From NCBI GenBank assembly GCA_051530055.1, contig CM121343.1, forward strand, positions 5,146,001 to 5,210,000: a DNA stretch of 64,000 nt, read 5' to 3'. The stretch is from Neoechinorhynchus agilis (taxonomy: Eukaryota; Acanthocephala). Numbering within the stretch: position 1 is the stretch's first letter; each line of letters starts with the position of its first letter. The translations under genes and the position numbers were made by a program. The notes beneath the pieces are model-generated. The model was not told the origin of the DNA, did not search any database, and saw nothing but the letters and a program-made list of their open reading frames with translations. Positions 12,536 through 26,821 of the stretch are shown in pieces.

Positions 12536-13635
12536 AGGTCTCATCTACTTCAACTACTTTGCCGACTCCTCCGATTTTCCACAGCTTTTTTATTTTATTT
12601 ATATCCGTTGTCCTACAAAATGAGTCCCATCTTGCTTGGTCGATGCATGGCATGAAAAACTAGCAATAAAATAACAAAAGTTTACATAACAAAAGATTAG
12701 TTAATGAACTAACCGGCACACTTTTTAGGATCATTAAGGGTATCGGTCCCCATTAAATTACCCTTTACCAACAATTTTAGTGGCCCAATAACAAAAATTA
12801 AGGAACACGCACACCGTAGCGCGGCGGAGACAAAAAATTAAATAACGAAAATAATAACGAAGTTCAATCTCAAGCACCTGAACAAATTGCTAGTTTCTTA
12901 ATGCCCGACATATTGCGGCTTGGTCTGCTCGCTGCATTTCCTTCAACATTTTGCAAATCTGGCTCTGCTGACAAGCATCGAGCTCTGAGGAGATTGGTAC
13001 AAGGGAAATCCATATTTTTAGTATTTAAATTTTCCACAGGAAGGATCGCATACATTTCCTTGTAATTCAAAAAGACCAACTGGAAATTATTGTGTAATTG
13101 AGTCCTTATTTTAGACCAGTAAACAGGTTAGTTTTTTCTATTAAGGGAAAGGAGTAGTACGGATATCTACTCTGACTCGAGACTTCCTTTCTCTTCCTAC
13201 AACTAACATCTATATTTAGATATTTGGCTAATGTATACAAATTCATGGATCCTTAAAAAAACTTGGAGCACCCGTAAACGGACTGAGAAGGATACATTAC
13301 AGGAAAGTCTCAAAGATGCAGTGCAGAGAGATCAGCAAGGTCACTAGTGTGATGAAGAGAAGATCAAGGAAGAGGTGGCCGATGAGGAGGACCACGAGAT
13401 AAGGAAGTCCGAAGAGCGACCATTAACGTTGGATCAATCAAAATCTCAAGCAGAAGTCTAGGAGAAGCGAAAGATTAAAGAACACGTAAATGGGAGATGT
13501 TACACTCAAAGAACCGTTTGACGCTTAAACGTTCAACGTCCTCGTACGTTCATTGTAGTGAATGGAATGGAGCGAGTTGGACAGTGTGCGGTTCTTTCCT
13601 AAAATAGTGGTATGTTTATGGGTGTAGCAAGCGCG

Positions 13636-15640
13636 AAATTTTCTATAATCTCAGTAACACCCAGAAGATTTTCAACTGGTAGTAATCGACAATGGATCGC
13701 GAAAGAGAACCTTATAAGAAATGATCACTTCGTAGGTCAAGACAGCGATAAATTCGCGTCAAAGGCTAAGGAGGGATGTTTGGGAGATGATTGTGGAAAA
13801 GGAGACAGCAGACTTGTATGCATTGCTCCGCTGATTTTCTGTCCATGAAAAACACTCTCCTAACAATTTTCACAAAGCACAGCAAACGCCTGATGTCGAA
13901 TGCGCCGCAATTCGCTCTCCATATTACCCCATTCAACCACCCTCATAGAACGCGCAAGCCATCCTCCTTCAAACCGCATCTCTTCAAAGTAAGCTCAAAG
14001 GATACAACCTTTTCTTGAGCCCTGATAAGTGTCCTGCTGCTCAGTCATTTTTAAATAGTAACTGAATCGGAGGAAAGAGCACAACCAACGATACTTCGAC
14101 AACCAAAGATACACGGGGCGGAACTCGCCGTCGCATTGTCTGCGATAACGCCATTCCTTCCCCTTTCAACCGTCCGGGACATAAGTGGTACCGCGGGGAA
14201 AGATATTTCTACCTGGTCTTTGAACACAAACCTATGCTGTGGCACTCTCAGTCGTGCTTTGAACATGGTGTGGCCCCCTAAAACCTTGACGAAAGGACCG
14301 TTCAGTTTTCCATATCTAAACCACGTTGCTTCCAGTGCAAATTGAATCTTGTCAACGATTTTTGTCCATGGACTTCCTCAACGCATACGTACACATCAAG
14401 GACGATGCTGGAAAAGTTTCAGACATGACGTCCAGTTCTCGTCCGGATTCACCTAAGTGCAGGCGCGCTTCTATGGACAATCCGGACATCTATTCCCGAA
14501 ACAAAGATCCATTTGTTCTCTCCCGAGGGTGCATGAGGACCCAAAGGTACATGGGTCCTCTTCATTGTGACTTCTTCTAACAAAACGTGTTATTATTATT
14601 TAGCTAGGGAGAGATTGTGAACTCAGTGAAGAAGGTTAAAGACGAGGACATGAGGACTCTGGTAAAGATGAGCATCTTAGGGGAGCTCGGAGGAGGGAAG
14701 GTGCTACAAAACGCAGGAGCATAGGACTCAAACTTGAACTTAAAACTAATAAGGGCTGTTTTCAATAAAGGTACTGTAGTAAATCCCATTTAGAATGCAA
14801 TAACTTTGTTCAGCAACATACTGCTCAGAATGTTTCCCGAGATGAGTGAGAAGTTTACTAGGAAATATGGTGTTAGAAAGATTGATAGGCCGAAGATTGA
14901 GTAGAGAAACAGCGCAAGAAACATTGGTTTAATCTAAAAACAGCTCGAATTCCCCATAATCTCAGTAATACCCAGAGACCGAAAAGAGATCCGCTTCATA
15001 ATGTTATGAGAAAGGATCACGTCACAGTTCCGGACATTATTTTGTTTCATTTGTCAGCTGATTTTCTCGACCGGATGTATATGTATTACTATTGATGTGC
15101 ATTAGCAATTTCGGCGGTCGGAGGAACTTTGTTTTTACATCAGAGAAGTGATGTTACCACTTTAACTCGGATGAAACGTTAAGAGTTCGTACATCTCTCC
15201 GGATCCTCAGATACCTCCCGGAGGCGGGACTCATCAGTGAGTTTCCTCCCTTCAGCGGTATTTCGCCAGCAATATTGACAAAAGATTTTCCCAAGGTAAA
15301 GAGCAATAATTTTACAATTAAAAAGTTATCATCATTAGTTTCATATAATAATACCGCGAGCGCTTCCATAACATCAGGAGTATCCAGAAGATTTTCAACT
15401 TGCAGTAATCGATAAGGGACCAGAGAAGAAATCAGCCTTAAATGGTTATAAAAAATGATAACGTTGTAGGTCAAGACAAGCGACAAATGCAGGCAATATT
15501 GACAACTGATTTTACCAAGGATAAAGAGCTATAATTTTACAATGGAAAAGTTTGAAAGGCCGATGATTGAATAGGGAAGCCGCGCAAAACATTAGTTTAC
15601 TAGAAAAACAGCGCGAAATCTCTTATTATCTAAGGAATGT
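13636..15640. repeat. cluster of dispersed imperfect direct repeats
   Basis: Several motifs recur. CCCAGAAGATTTTCAACTGG with GTAATCGACAATGG at ~13660-13695 recurs at ~15385-15418. ATAATCTCAGTAACACCCAG at 13648 recurs near 14955. GCAATATTGACAAAAGATTT with AAAGAGCAATAATTTTACAA at 15267-15322 recurs at 15492-15540. A stretch at 14876-14950 recurs at 15549-15605. The pattern suggests rearranged copies of one mobile element. No intact coding region is seen. Confidence 0.55.
15137..15266. repeat. 130-bp repeat, copy 1 (partner at 55036-55163)
   Basis: Shares a highly similar block with 55036-55163, including GGAGGCGGGACTCATCAGTG and AGTTTCCTCCCTTCAGCGGT. On the minus strand it contains ACTGATGAGTCC, a hammerhead-like core string, but I could not fold a canonical hammerhead around it. 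Confidence 0.7.
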
Positions 15641-15865
15641 ATTTCTAAGTTTTACTATCAAGAACTAGGAGTTAATTCTCCAGTATTTTTGACAAAGAAT
15701 TTCTACCAGAAATATTTGGTTAGGGATAAAAAGGAGGAAAATAAAACATACAACATAAAGAAGTTTTTTTCAACAAAAATGGCAGTGCTATTTACTTTCT
15801 TTGACGCTAGTGGTAAGGAATTGTTCATCTCTATGTTAAAAGATATAAAAATGAAATATATAGTA

Positions 15866-18088
15866 GCTTTCTAATGTACAATCCCCCATTAGAACTAAGT
15901 GGAGAAGATTTTAGGGATATTTTCAACAAAACTGGGATACAGCCCATTAAATATTTACAGAGAAACAACTCTAATTACCCCTATGCCTTGATATGTTCAG
16001 CAGCACTAGATGTTGCAGAAAGAGTATGTGGGTCGGGATGTGCATTAAGATCGCATTGGATGACCTTTTCCCAACTTAAAAGTACCATTCATGATTATTC
16101 GTTAAATGCCAGAGGTGCTGTACTTGGGGGCATTATGCCTCCAACTGCAGCCGGGCTCCTAGGTGCCTTTTATGTGCAGGGGCACACATGAAAAATGAAT
16201 GTACCAATACATCCCAAATAAAGTGCACAAATTGTGCTGAAAACCATCCCGCCTTTGCTAGAAGCTGCAAAAAAAGCAAAAGAATATTTTGAAAATTCTT
16301 TAAACAGTAATACCTTCCCCGCCGTAAGGCCCATGGCTCATAAAAGTTTATTATCGCATAATAATAGTGGCTGGAGCAGAGATAGCCGCAATTTCCCACA
16401 TCCATTGGATAGAAGGATAACAGAGATAAATTCTCCATTACTGAGAAATCTGTGTCCAGTCTTGATTCGAAGGGATTTGACTCCCCCATAACACCTGAAC
16501 ACAGAATGAGATTAACCTTCTTAGGCAAATTCTAAACTGGATATTACAGCATCTGGGCAACACACTGCCCCCTATACATTCTGTGGTCTCACCTGACCCG
16601 TCAACACCGGACCTGGTGAAGATTCTAAAAGATCTAACCCTTTATACACCTGACAGTAGCAAACGGGCCTACTCGCCTGACTCTGAAGTTAATATAGCTC
16701 CATCGGGACCACGATTGGATATTACGGAAAGCAAAAAAGTTAGGCTCTCGGACTCCCCCGATAATGGATCAAGAGCTTGACTTTTTATTTTCTACCTATA
16801 ATGCTTCTAGAGCATTCAATTTACCTACACACCTAAAACAGTGGACATATTATGCTTTCAAGAGTCAGGCCCTCTTCTCCTCTTTAATCACTCAGCATAT
16901 GATTCATTTATAATCTCACCCTCCGCACCATTAACAAATAACTATATAGGTTTCTCTGGAGGGCTTCAATGCTTTATAAATAGAAATTTGGCGCCTAAAC
17001 TCTTATTAGCTGTTAAAACTGACATATTTTCAACTCGGATAATCTCCTTTAATAATCCTTTACGTTCAAAATGCCTTAAACTACCCTCTTTTCTGATTCT
17101 GTTTATATAAGGTACTGATGTTCTTAAAAATTCCTCAAAATTTAATATATAAAATTCAATATTTGATTGAATCAAAAGACTTTTATTATGAAATTGATCC
17201 AAATAACACAATCTTCCACACTCGTTTCGGTGTTCCCCAAGGATCACCAATTTCACCAACCCTTTTTTTAGCCGTGATGATTTATGTTTTTAGACAAATT
17301 AAAGGCTTTCATAACATATTTCCATTAATCTACGCGGACGACATTTTCCTATTTGGAAAAGCTAGAAATCGATCTGGCTTACTGTCATATATTAGGAATT
17401 ATCTTAAAATTTTATCTTTGTTATTAAAGAAAGCCAATCTTATAATCAATATGAATAAAACTTTTATTATCCCCCTCACTAAAACTAGCTCTTCAAGAAA
17501 ATCATTAATGAATTTACTTAAAAACACAAATGATTTTTCTCACTCTAATATTGTTAAACATTCACGAATTTTAGGCGTTGATTTCCGGTCTAAAAATCAT
17601 CGTTTCTTTATTAATACAAATCTTAAAACTACTTTTAGTAAAATTAAGTGTTTACTTAAACGCACTCGTCGTTTGGCTTTTAATCCGATTTTTATATACC
17701 GGGCATTGAAAACTATCACAGGAGGATCAATATGTTTTTTGCACGAGGACGTCCGCCTGAAAATAGATTCATCTTCTTCAAATATTTTATCACTAAAAAA
17801 CTTATTTTACTCCTTAGGAGTTGACTTTGATCCTCTAGTCTCGTTCTTACATAAATTATTCCTGACTAAAATTTGGTTTTTTACTCCAGGTGTAAATTAC
17901 TGTAAATTTATAAGAGCAGACAATAACATTTTTGGGTACCCAGCAAATATACTTCAACAATCAATGGACACTTCGAATATCAAAAATCATATAAATATTC
18001 TTTCAACGAATGAGCAATTTTTATTTAATATTTTAATGGAATCGATATCTGATTTGGATTCGAGATTGATTACTAACATGTTTTAGTT
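15866..18088 (+). mobile_element. degraded non-LTR retrotransposon (LINE) with APE-type endonuclease
   Basis: An ORF1-like region at 15874-16330 ends in a CCHC zinc-knuckle region (CLLCAGAHMKNEC then CTNCAENHPAFARSC, read across a frame change near 16190), typical of Jockey/R1-like ORF1 proteins. An endonuclease start at 16841 (DILCFQESG, GGLQCFINRNL) is truncated. The reverse transcriptase at 17118-18086 reads in one frame and carries FGVPQGSPISPTLF and the catalytic LIYADDIFLFG. Most of the endonuclease and the N-terminal RT are missing between 17100 and 17130. The copy is internally deleted with at least one frame change, so it is not autonomous. Confidence 0.8.
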
Positions 18089-18329
18089 TTAACTGTAAGT
18101 ATTCTCAAAATGGATTCAACAGGAGAAGGAGGTTAAGTATGAGGGAGTTGATCACTCCGACGCTCAACTTAACTTCCTCTTCACTGATCAACTACAATAC
18201 AAGAACTGGATAGAGAGGATTAACTGTGTGTTTGCGTTTGATTGTTTATATGTGGCTATGATATTTAATTTTGAACTCATGATAGGGGCCCAGTGGCCGT
18301 GTGGTGGTGGTGTGCGCGTTCATAATGCG

Positions 18330-19250
18330 CTCGGAATAAAATGAAACATTTTTGGTGGATCGTTGCACATTCGGCGTATATGTAAAAAAAACAACTAAAA
18401 ACTTGCCCACGCAGACCGGCAATCGGTTCGGACTATAACTGGGTTCGTTCATGCGCGCTAATGTAGTTGGGAACAAAAACTGCGCTCTAGCGAAACCGAC
18501 GCCAGATCCAAGGGATATTCGAGGGAGGATTTTGACAAAGAACAATAAGGTTAGTTTGTAAGTTTGATGCTTTGATCCTCGAATAGGACTTGCTTACAAT
18601 ATTTCATTCGCTTCGTTACTTGTTTAACTATAAGTTTTTCTCGGAATGCAGCTGGGTTGTAGCTTCTATCGCATTAATATCATTGGAGCTTCCTGTTTAT
18701 TCGCATCGTCGATAGTAATTTTATTCAGAGATCTGGAACGAGCGAAGGGAAAGCTTTATTGCTAACCTATAACCCGATGGTTTAAGAGAAACTACATTGC
18801 GTCCAGGTTTTATGAGCGAAGTGTTCATTGTTCAGAGTAAAAAATAAAACCCTGACGGAGTATTGAGCTACGATGCAAATAAATACAAATGTATTCTTCT
18901 AAAACAATCGTATCAATTCTATCATTTAATGAAGATTAACTAAAAAATCTTTTAAGGTTTCAACGACCATTGTACAGGGAATTATCTATCAGTAGCTGCA
19001 ATCTCAAAAACGGCAACTTTTCACCATGCAATCAGCGAAGTAACTCCTTGCGAGTATAAATCCTGAGTTACGCGATTGCATAGTCGAACAACGGAATAAA
19101 ATGAAAGATTTTTGATGGATCGATAATTTCGTCACGTTGCACATTCGGCGTAAATGTAAAAAAACACAACGGGAGGATTTTGACAAAGAACAACAAAGTT
19201 AGTTTGTATGTGAGTTTGATGCTTTGATCCTCGAATAGGTCTTGAAAATT
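18330..19250. repeat. direct repeat pair ~650-760 bp apart
   Basis: 18330-18390 (CGGAATAAAATGAAACATTT, CACATTCGGCGTATATGTAA) matches 19090-19165. 18527-18595 (GGAGGATTTTGACAAAGAAC, GATGCTTTGATCCTCGAATA) matches 19170-19245. In copy 1 about 130 bp extra separates the two blocks. The likely origin is a duplication or two copies of one element with an insertion or deletion. Confidence 0.7.
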
Positions 19251-20014
19251 GCATATCTTTAAGCATGATGGTGACTCTTCGAACAGGCTAACCAAAAAAG
19301 CCTCGGTTGCCCCTGGCTGTTCAATACCTTTTTCCGCCTAGCTAGCCAAAAACTTTCACCTCTCACCTCCTACCGAAATGATCCGTCTTACACTTTATTG
19401 AATGTTAACAACGTCCTTAATACATTAACCAATATCTTTCTATTTCGTACGGTCAGATTTTTCTCTCGTCCAAATGATAGTCGATCTCTTCGTTTTCTGG
19501 GACGATAACCTTTTCTCTCGAAACGTTCTGGAGATGCACTTCTTACTAAAATTTCGTCCAGTCATTACTGGGCAGCTCGATGTAGGCAAAAGACACAACA
19601 ACGAGCAAATCTGCTTGCTAACTTGAAGCCCTTTTTTTCTCAGCGTTTGAAATCGGCTGCATTGATTTTCCAAAATGTTCGGTAAGAGCCGACCCCGCCA
19701 TTGTGCGGGACAAAGGCTGAAGAAAAGGTTAGAACGTATACAGCAAACAAAGTTTGAACATCGCAAAGTTAAGATGCTATTAAAACACCCAGCTCACAAA
19801 ATAACGTTGATTTATCTATTTGGCAGCACACGATGATGATGGTCTTGCATTGAAGTACGAGGCTCGATTTCCACTTGATCTATGAACAATATCGGTTCGG
19901 TTGTAAACGGGAACTCCTTTGGAGACTACAGATTCACTATTCAATAGCGTTGAACGTTCAGACGGTATGGCCGTTTCTTAACCAAATAAAATGATTGAAA
20001 TAACGGATTGCTAA

Positions 20015-23095
<3,081 letters not shown>

Positions 23096-23594
23096 TGTAT
23101 ATATCTGCGAAAACTTGGATTATGTAGAGACGGCCATGGATTTTGGTGTGCGTGCCTTGACACTGTAAAGTACTGCCGACTGCACACTGGAGCCAACAAC
23201 GAAGTAGTTGGAGCCGGAGTGGTATTTTTCACTGTAGATGAAAAATTCAAACGCTTCTAGAAGCCTACTTAGTAAAAATGACACAAGGAAGTAGTAGACT
23301 ACGATCACAATGGCATCGCATGCGTGTGTAACTCTAATAAGCGGCGTTCCAGGAATATCCCGCTAGAGAGATCCGCACATGATGGTAATTCAAATTTAGA
23401 ACTGTTGCGTATATACAATGTGAAAAGATCTCTCACACAAGACATATCACTGTGGTGCCTTGCTGATCGAATGTGCATGTCGTCTACTTTGGTGAAGAAT
23501 ATAAGTAGATTTAGAAAGCCGCCGTCTATCCACATACGATTTCTTTTCGGATTACAATGGACATACATTTCAAGCTTCACCGATCTGGTCCATT

Positions 23595-23861
23595 TTGATT
23601 AACGATCAGTTCATGGAACCACACGTCGCTTCCATCACTATTGATAACCCTATTAATGTGCTACATCAATTTTTTTCTAGTGCAATTCGATACAAAACCC
23701 GTGCTTCTGATTTTTCTCCAAGGATCGATTCATCCAAACCACCAAATCACTTTCCAACATTTTTATTTATGTTGTTGTTGGTGTTTGTATGCACTTTACA
23801 AACACAGCGTTATGTAGAAAAACAAGTATCTATACAAATCGTTTATCCAATAAGTTCTTAA
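23595..23861 (+). CDS. possible small single-TM protein (weak)
   Basis: An 88-aa frame with one hydrophobic segment (FLFMLLLVFVCTL). It ends 4 bp inside the 3' end of the diacylglycerol kinase gene on the other strand. No family is recognised and it may be chance. Confidence 0.15.
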   Translation: MINDQFMEPHVASITIDNPINVLHQFFSSAIRYKTRASDFSPRIDSSKPPNHFPTFLFMLLLVFVCTLQTQRYVEKQVSIQIVYPISS

Positions 23862-25480
23862 GTTGATATGCATTTAAAGACTGAACATTGATTCGGTGAT
23901 GACCAAGATCTTTTAGCCAATAAATGAGCTTGGTTTTTACGTTCAACATTGATTATGCACGGATCTGCTAGAAATGGTTCACCGTCGAATTCCAGAGCCA
24001 TCGACTTTTTTAAAGTCAATCTTATAGTCTTACCTTGAGCAAGTCTTCTACCCTGTATACCCATCTTCATGTTTGCAAGCTCATAGTGTCGAAAGCCGAT
24101 AATTTCAAGGTATCCATCGTCGCAGCGTTGAAGCTTGAATGATGGTCGCTTTGATTCAAATGAAGCATTAAGGCTCATCGCTCCAGCACGATCGGAATTC
24201 ATATTAACATTACTCTCGGATTTTTCACTCTCTAATATAGCACTCAAATTATTATTACTATTTTTATTGCTATCATAGTCGACCGTTGGAATACTCATAT
24301 TTTTGCATACTCTGCATTTCCCACGCCACGGTTTCATTCCAGCGGCGTATGTTTTTATGTTCAAAAATAAAAGTCCATCGACATTTTTAATAATTTCAGT
24401 GGGCAAGATAGTACCGTCTACTTGTAACTCTATATCACAACAAATCGAGCCGAACAAGTATTTTTTATCAAGTAATTTCCTCAATGAAATTCGGCCATAA
24501 TGCATAAGGTTCAAAAACCGATTCGTGAACATCTTTGGGTTAGCATTGCGCTCATTGTGAAAATCAAGGGCAACTTCAGCGTCTACTCCTACGCTGAAAT
24601 AATTGTAAAATACAGTCGAAGAGACTCCCGAACGAGCTGATAAAGATGATACTGCTTTGAGCTGTTTAATGTTAGCTTCATTTAGATTAATGTTTGTTTT
24701 ATCTGCATGACATAATGACTCACATGGATTGACCTGCAAATCCATTTGGTAATCGACCAGGGGCAAGAACTGAGCCATCCATCGATCGAGACGTATTACA
24801 CCTGCGCGAGAAACTCTAGTAATGAATTTCTCCGTCTTCTTTATCTTGAATCTAGAACCCCACTTGAGGAATCTGGCCATATCATTGCCAGTACCAAGTG
24901 GCATTACAGCGACGGCTGGTCCGTAAGGTCCGATCCGTTGATCGATTTCATTTAAAACCCAACAGACGCTTCCATCTCCCCCGCATACAATGATGCGCAT
25001 AGATTCATTAGGTTCGTATATTTCAAAAGCCTTGGACGTTCCATCGTCCCTGACAAGGTCGAATACTTTTGGAAATTCATCAGTGGACCCTAACAAAGTA
25101 TCAAGTTTCTTTTTAAGTGCTGCACCAAATCCGCCTGAAGCCGCGCCGCTCTTGTGGTTGACAAACGCAATAATCGTGGTAGGTGATGAAAATTCCTTTG
25201 AGCGTCGATATCGCATCAGAAGTAAGGAATGTAGATTTGCTGGAGTGAGAGCTATATCGACTCCTCCTTTTCCTTGTCCTAAATGAAGTAGTACTGTAGT
25301 GGTGTATCTGCGGTTGGATCTTTTTTCGTGACAGAGGAGAAAAGGACGCGTCGAGCAGTGCTTTGGTTTAGCAGAAGTAACAAAAGGCTGTAGGAAGTTT
25401 ATGTAATTCAAAAGGAAAGAGCCAACCCCGATATGGAATACAATCGTTTCATTTTTGATGTCATTGTGCACATCATACAT
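23858..25480 (-). CDS. diacylglycerol kinase without visible C1 domains
   Basis: Phosphorylates diacylglycerol to phosphatidic acid. It is one uninterrupted frame of 540 aa. The catalytic domain starts near residue 100 (IIAFVNHKSGAASGG), has the ATP-binding glycine motif IIVCGGDGSVCWVLNE and the LGTGNDMARFLKWG loop, and continues into the accessory domain (FYNYFSVGVDAEVALDFHNE, LFLNIKTYAAGMKPWRG, DGYLEIIGFRH). Most animal DGKs carry two or three cysteine-rich C1 domains N-terminally. None is seen in the ~95 residues here, so either upstream exons are missed or this is a minimal DGK. The absence of introns in a 1.6-kb gene is shared with the Shaw and syntrophin genes. Confidence 0.88.
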   Translation of the reverse strand: MYDVHNDIKNETIVFHIGVGSFLLNYINFLQPFVTSAKPKHCSTRPFLLCHEKRSNRRYTTTVLLHLGQGKGGVDIALTPANLHSLLLMRYRRSKEFSSPTTIIAFVNHKSGAASGGFGAALKKKLDTLLGSTDEFPKVFDLVRDDGTSKAFEIYEPNESMRIIVCGGDGSVCWVLNEIDQRIGPYGPAVAVMPLGTGNDMARFLKWGSRFKIKKTEKFITRVSRAGVIRLDRWMAQFLPLVDYQMDLQVNPCESLCHADKTNINLNEANIKQLKAVSSLSARSGVSSTVFYNYFSVGVDAEVALDFHNERNANPKMFTNRFLNLMHYGRISLRKLLDKKYLFGSICCDIELQVDGTILPTEIIKNVDGLLFLNIKTYAAGMKPWRGKCRVCKNMSIPTVDYDSNKNSNNNLSAILESEKSESNVNMNSDRAGAMSLNASFESKRPSFKLQRCDDGYLEIIGFRHYELANMKMGIQGRRLAQGKTIRLTLKKSMALEFDGEPFLADPCIINVERKNQAHLLAKRSWSSPNQCSVFKCIST

Positions 25481-26821
25481 AGTTATTTGGTATTCATATA
25501 TCGACGAGATAGCGAGAGAGCAGACTATAATGAATATGCGAGTATTCGGAGAGGGTGGAAGAGAAAACGCGGATCAGGAGGCAGACCTTTGTGAGCAATT
25601 ATCTCGGATATCCACCTCCGCTAAGATGCATTCAGATAATGGTGCCCAAATCTGCATGAATGGTGGGATCCGTGATACGTCTGTCTCTTAATGCACAATA
25701 AACTCCGTGACTTGGTACCCTAATGATTTCGTGTCTCAGACATCCGGATGTTGTCTACACCACCACCAGCACCAGCACCACCACCACGACGACGACGACG
25801 ACGACGAAGTATGGTAATTCAATTATATCTTAGACTAAAACACTGCATTTCGACCTTGACACATGGATACACATCGATGGAACAAGATGTATGCTTTCAT
25901 AAAAAAGTCAATATTTTCGGGTGACGGATTCATATGCTTGATTTATCGCGTTTTCTTCGGATAAAGATCAACTCTACTCCTGTGCAAAAATAACCTGACC
26001 TCAAGTCTGACGTCCTAATGGAACTTGGGTTTTAAGAAGGACTCGAGAATAAACCCGCTAACGTGTGTTTCCCCTCCAAAAAAAGAGCTTCTATGTTATC
26101 ACTGTTTTACATACCGACACTTGTTTTTCTTAGATATGCAACAATAAATCCATATAAATACGAGCGATCTTCGTGTATTGATCCTTTGTGTCATCTCATT
26201 ATTCATTCCTCACATCAATGATACTCAAATCGAGTTGAATTATTCACCACCGCACATCCATTCCGAATCGCGGAGCAAGGGACGATCTAGTTAAAAGCAT
26301 TTCCAATGACGACCTCATCGAATTTGATAGATTGAGTACGAGAGCAGCACAATTATTTCAAATGATGCTGCTCATTCCACATACCGAAAATAAAAGAAGA
26401 TCCACTTATGCGCAAAATCATACTTTGCTGTTCGTTAACACCTCTCGCTTCAAATCGTCCCTTTAGGCACAGTCTGCGTGTTTCCTCTACGGTCCCATCT
26501 CACTTTGGCGGAACGATTTTTTAGCATCGCTGCATCTACAAAGTAGATTACGGCATCAGTGAGGAAGTGGGTGGGAGTTCGCGGCACTAAAACTCAATTT
26601 CATTTGCCACATAGAAACAGGATACACGTCAGCTTAATATTAAGACGACTTAGCTTGATCGTCTTCGTTCAAATTCGCCTTCATAGTGACAGCAGCGTAC
26701 TCAAATAAAATATCAAAAGAAGAAAAAACAACAACAATATCAATTTTAGAATGCAACGCAATTCGAGCTACATCGAGTCGCGTTATTAAATTTTGTCTTC
26801 GAACTAGCAATTGTAAAGGGG
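25481..26821. promoter_or_regulatory. divergent intergenic region between DGK and Shaw genes
   Basis: About 1.3 kb separates two divergently transcribed genes, so both promoters and 5' UTRs should lie here. A trinucleotide run (CACCACCAC then GACGACGACGACGAC) is at 25762-25806. No other structured site could be supported. Confidence 0.35.

Noticed and set aside
15137-15266. The ACTGATGAGTCC string here as a full hammerhead ribozyme
   Set aside because: I could not place a GAAA box and stem III in a canonical order around it, so it is reported only as a repeat.
13636-15640. Repeat cluster considered as a CRISPR-like or satellite array
   Set aside because: Spacing and unit lengths are irregular and the host is eukaryotic; rearranged transposon debris explains it better.
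15874-16330. Zinc-knuckle region considered as a retrovirus-type gag
   Set aside because: The knuckle spacing, followed by an APE-type endonuclease and a YADD reverse transcriptase without protease or integrase, fits a LINE ORF1.
23324-23602. Pair of overlapping frames on both strands at 23305-23602
   Set aside because: Neither has a domain, membrane segment or splice context; mutually overlapping frames of similar length are expected by chance.
25762-25806. CAC/GAC run considered as a coding poly-amino-acid tract
   Set aside because: No extended frame or splice context is seen around it; it is a plain microsatellite.
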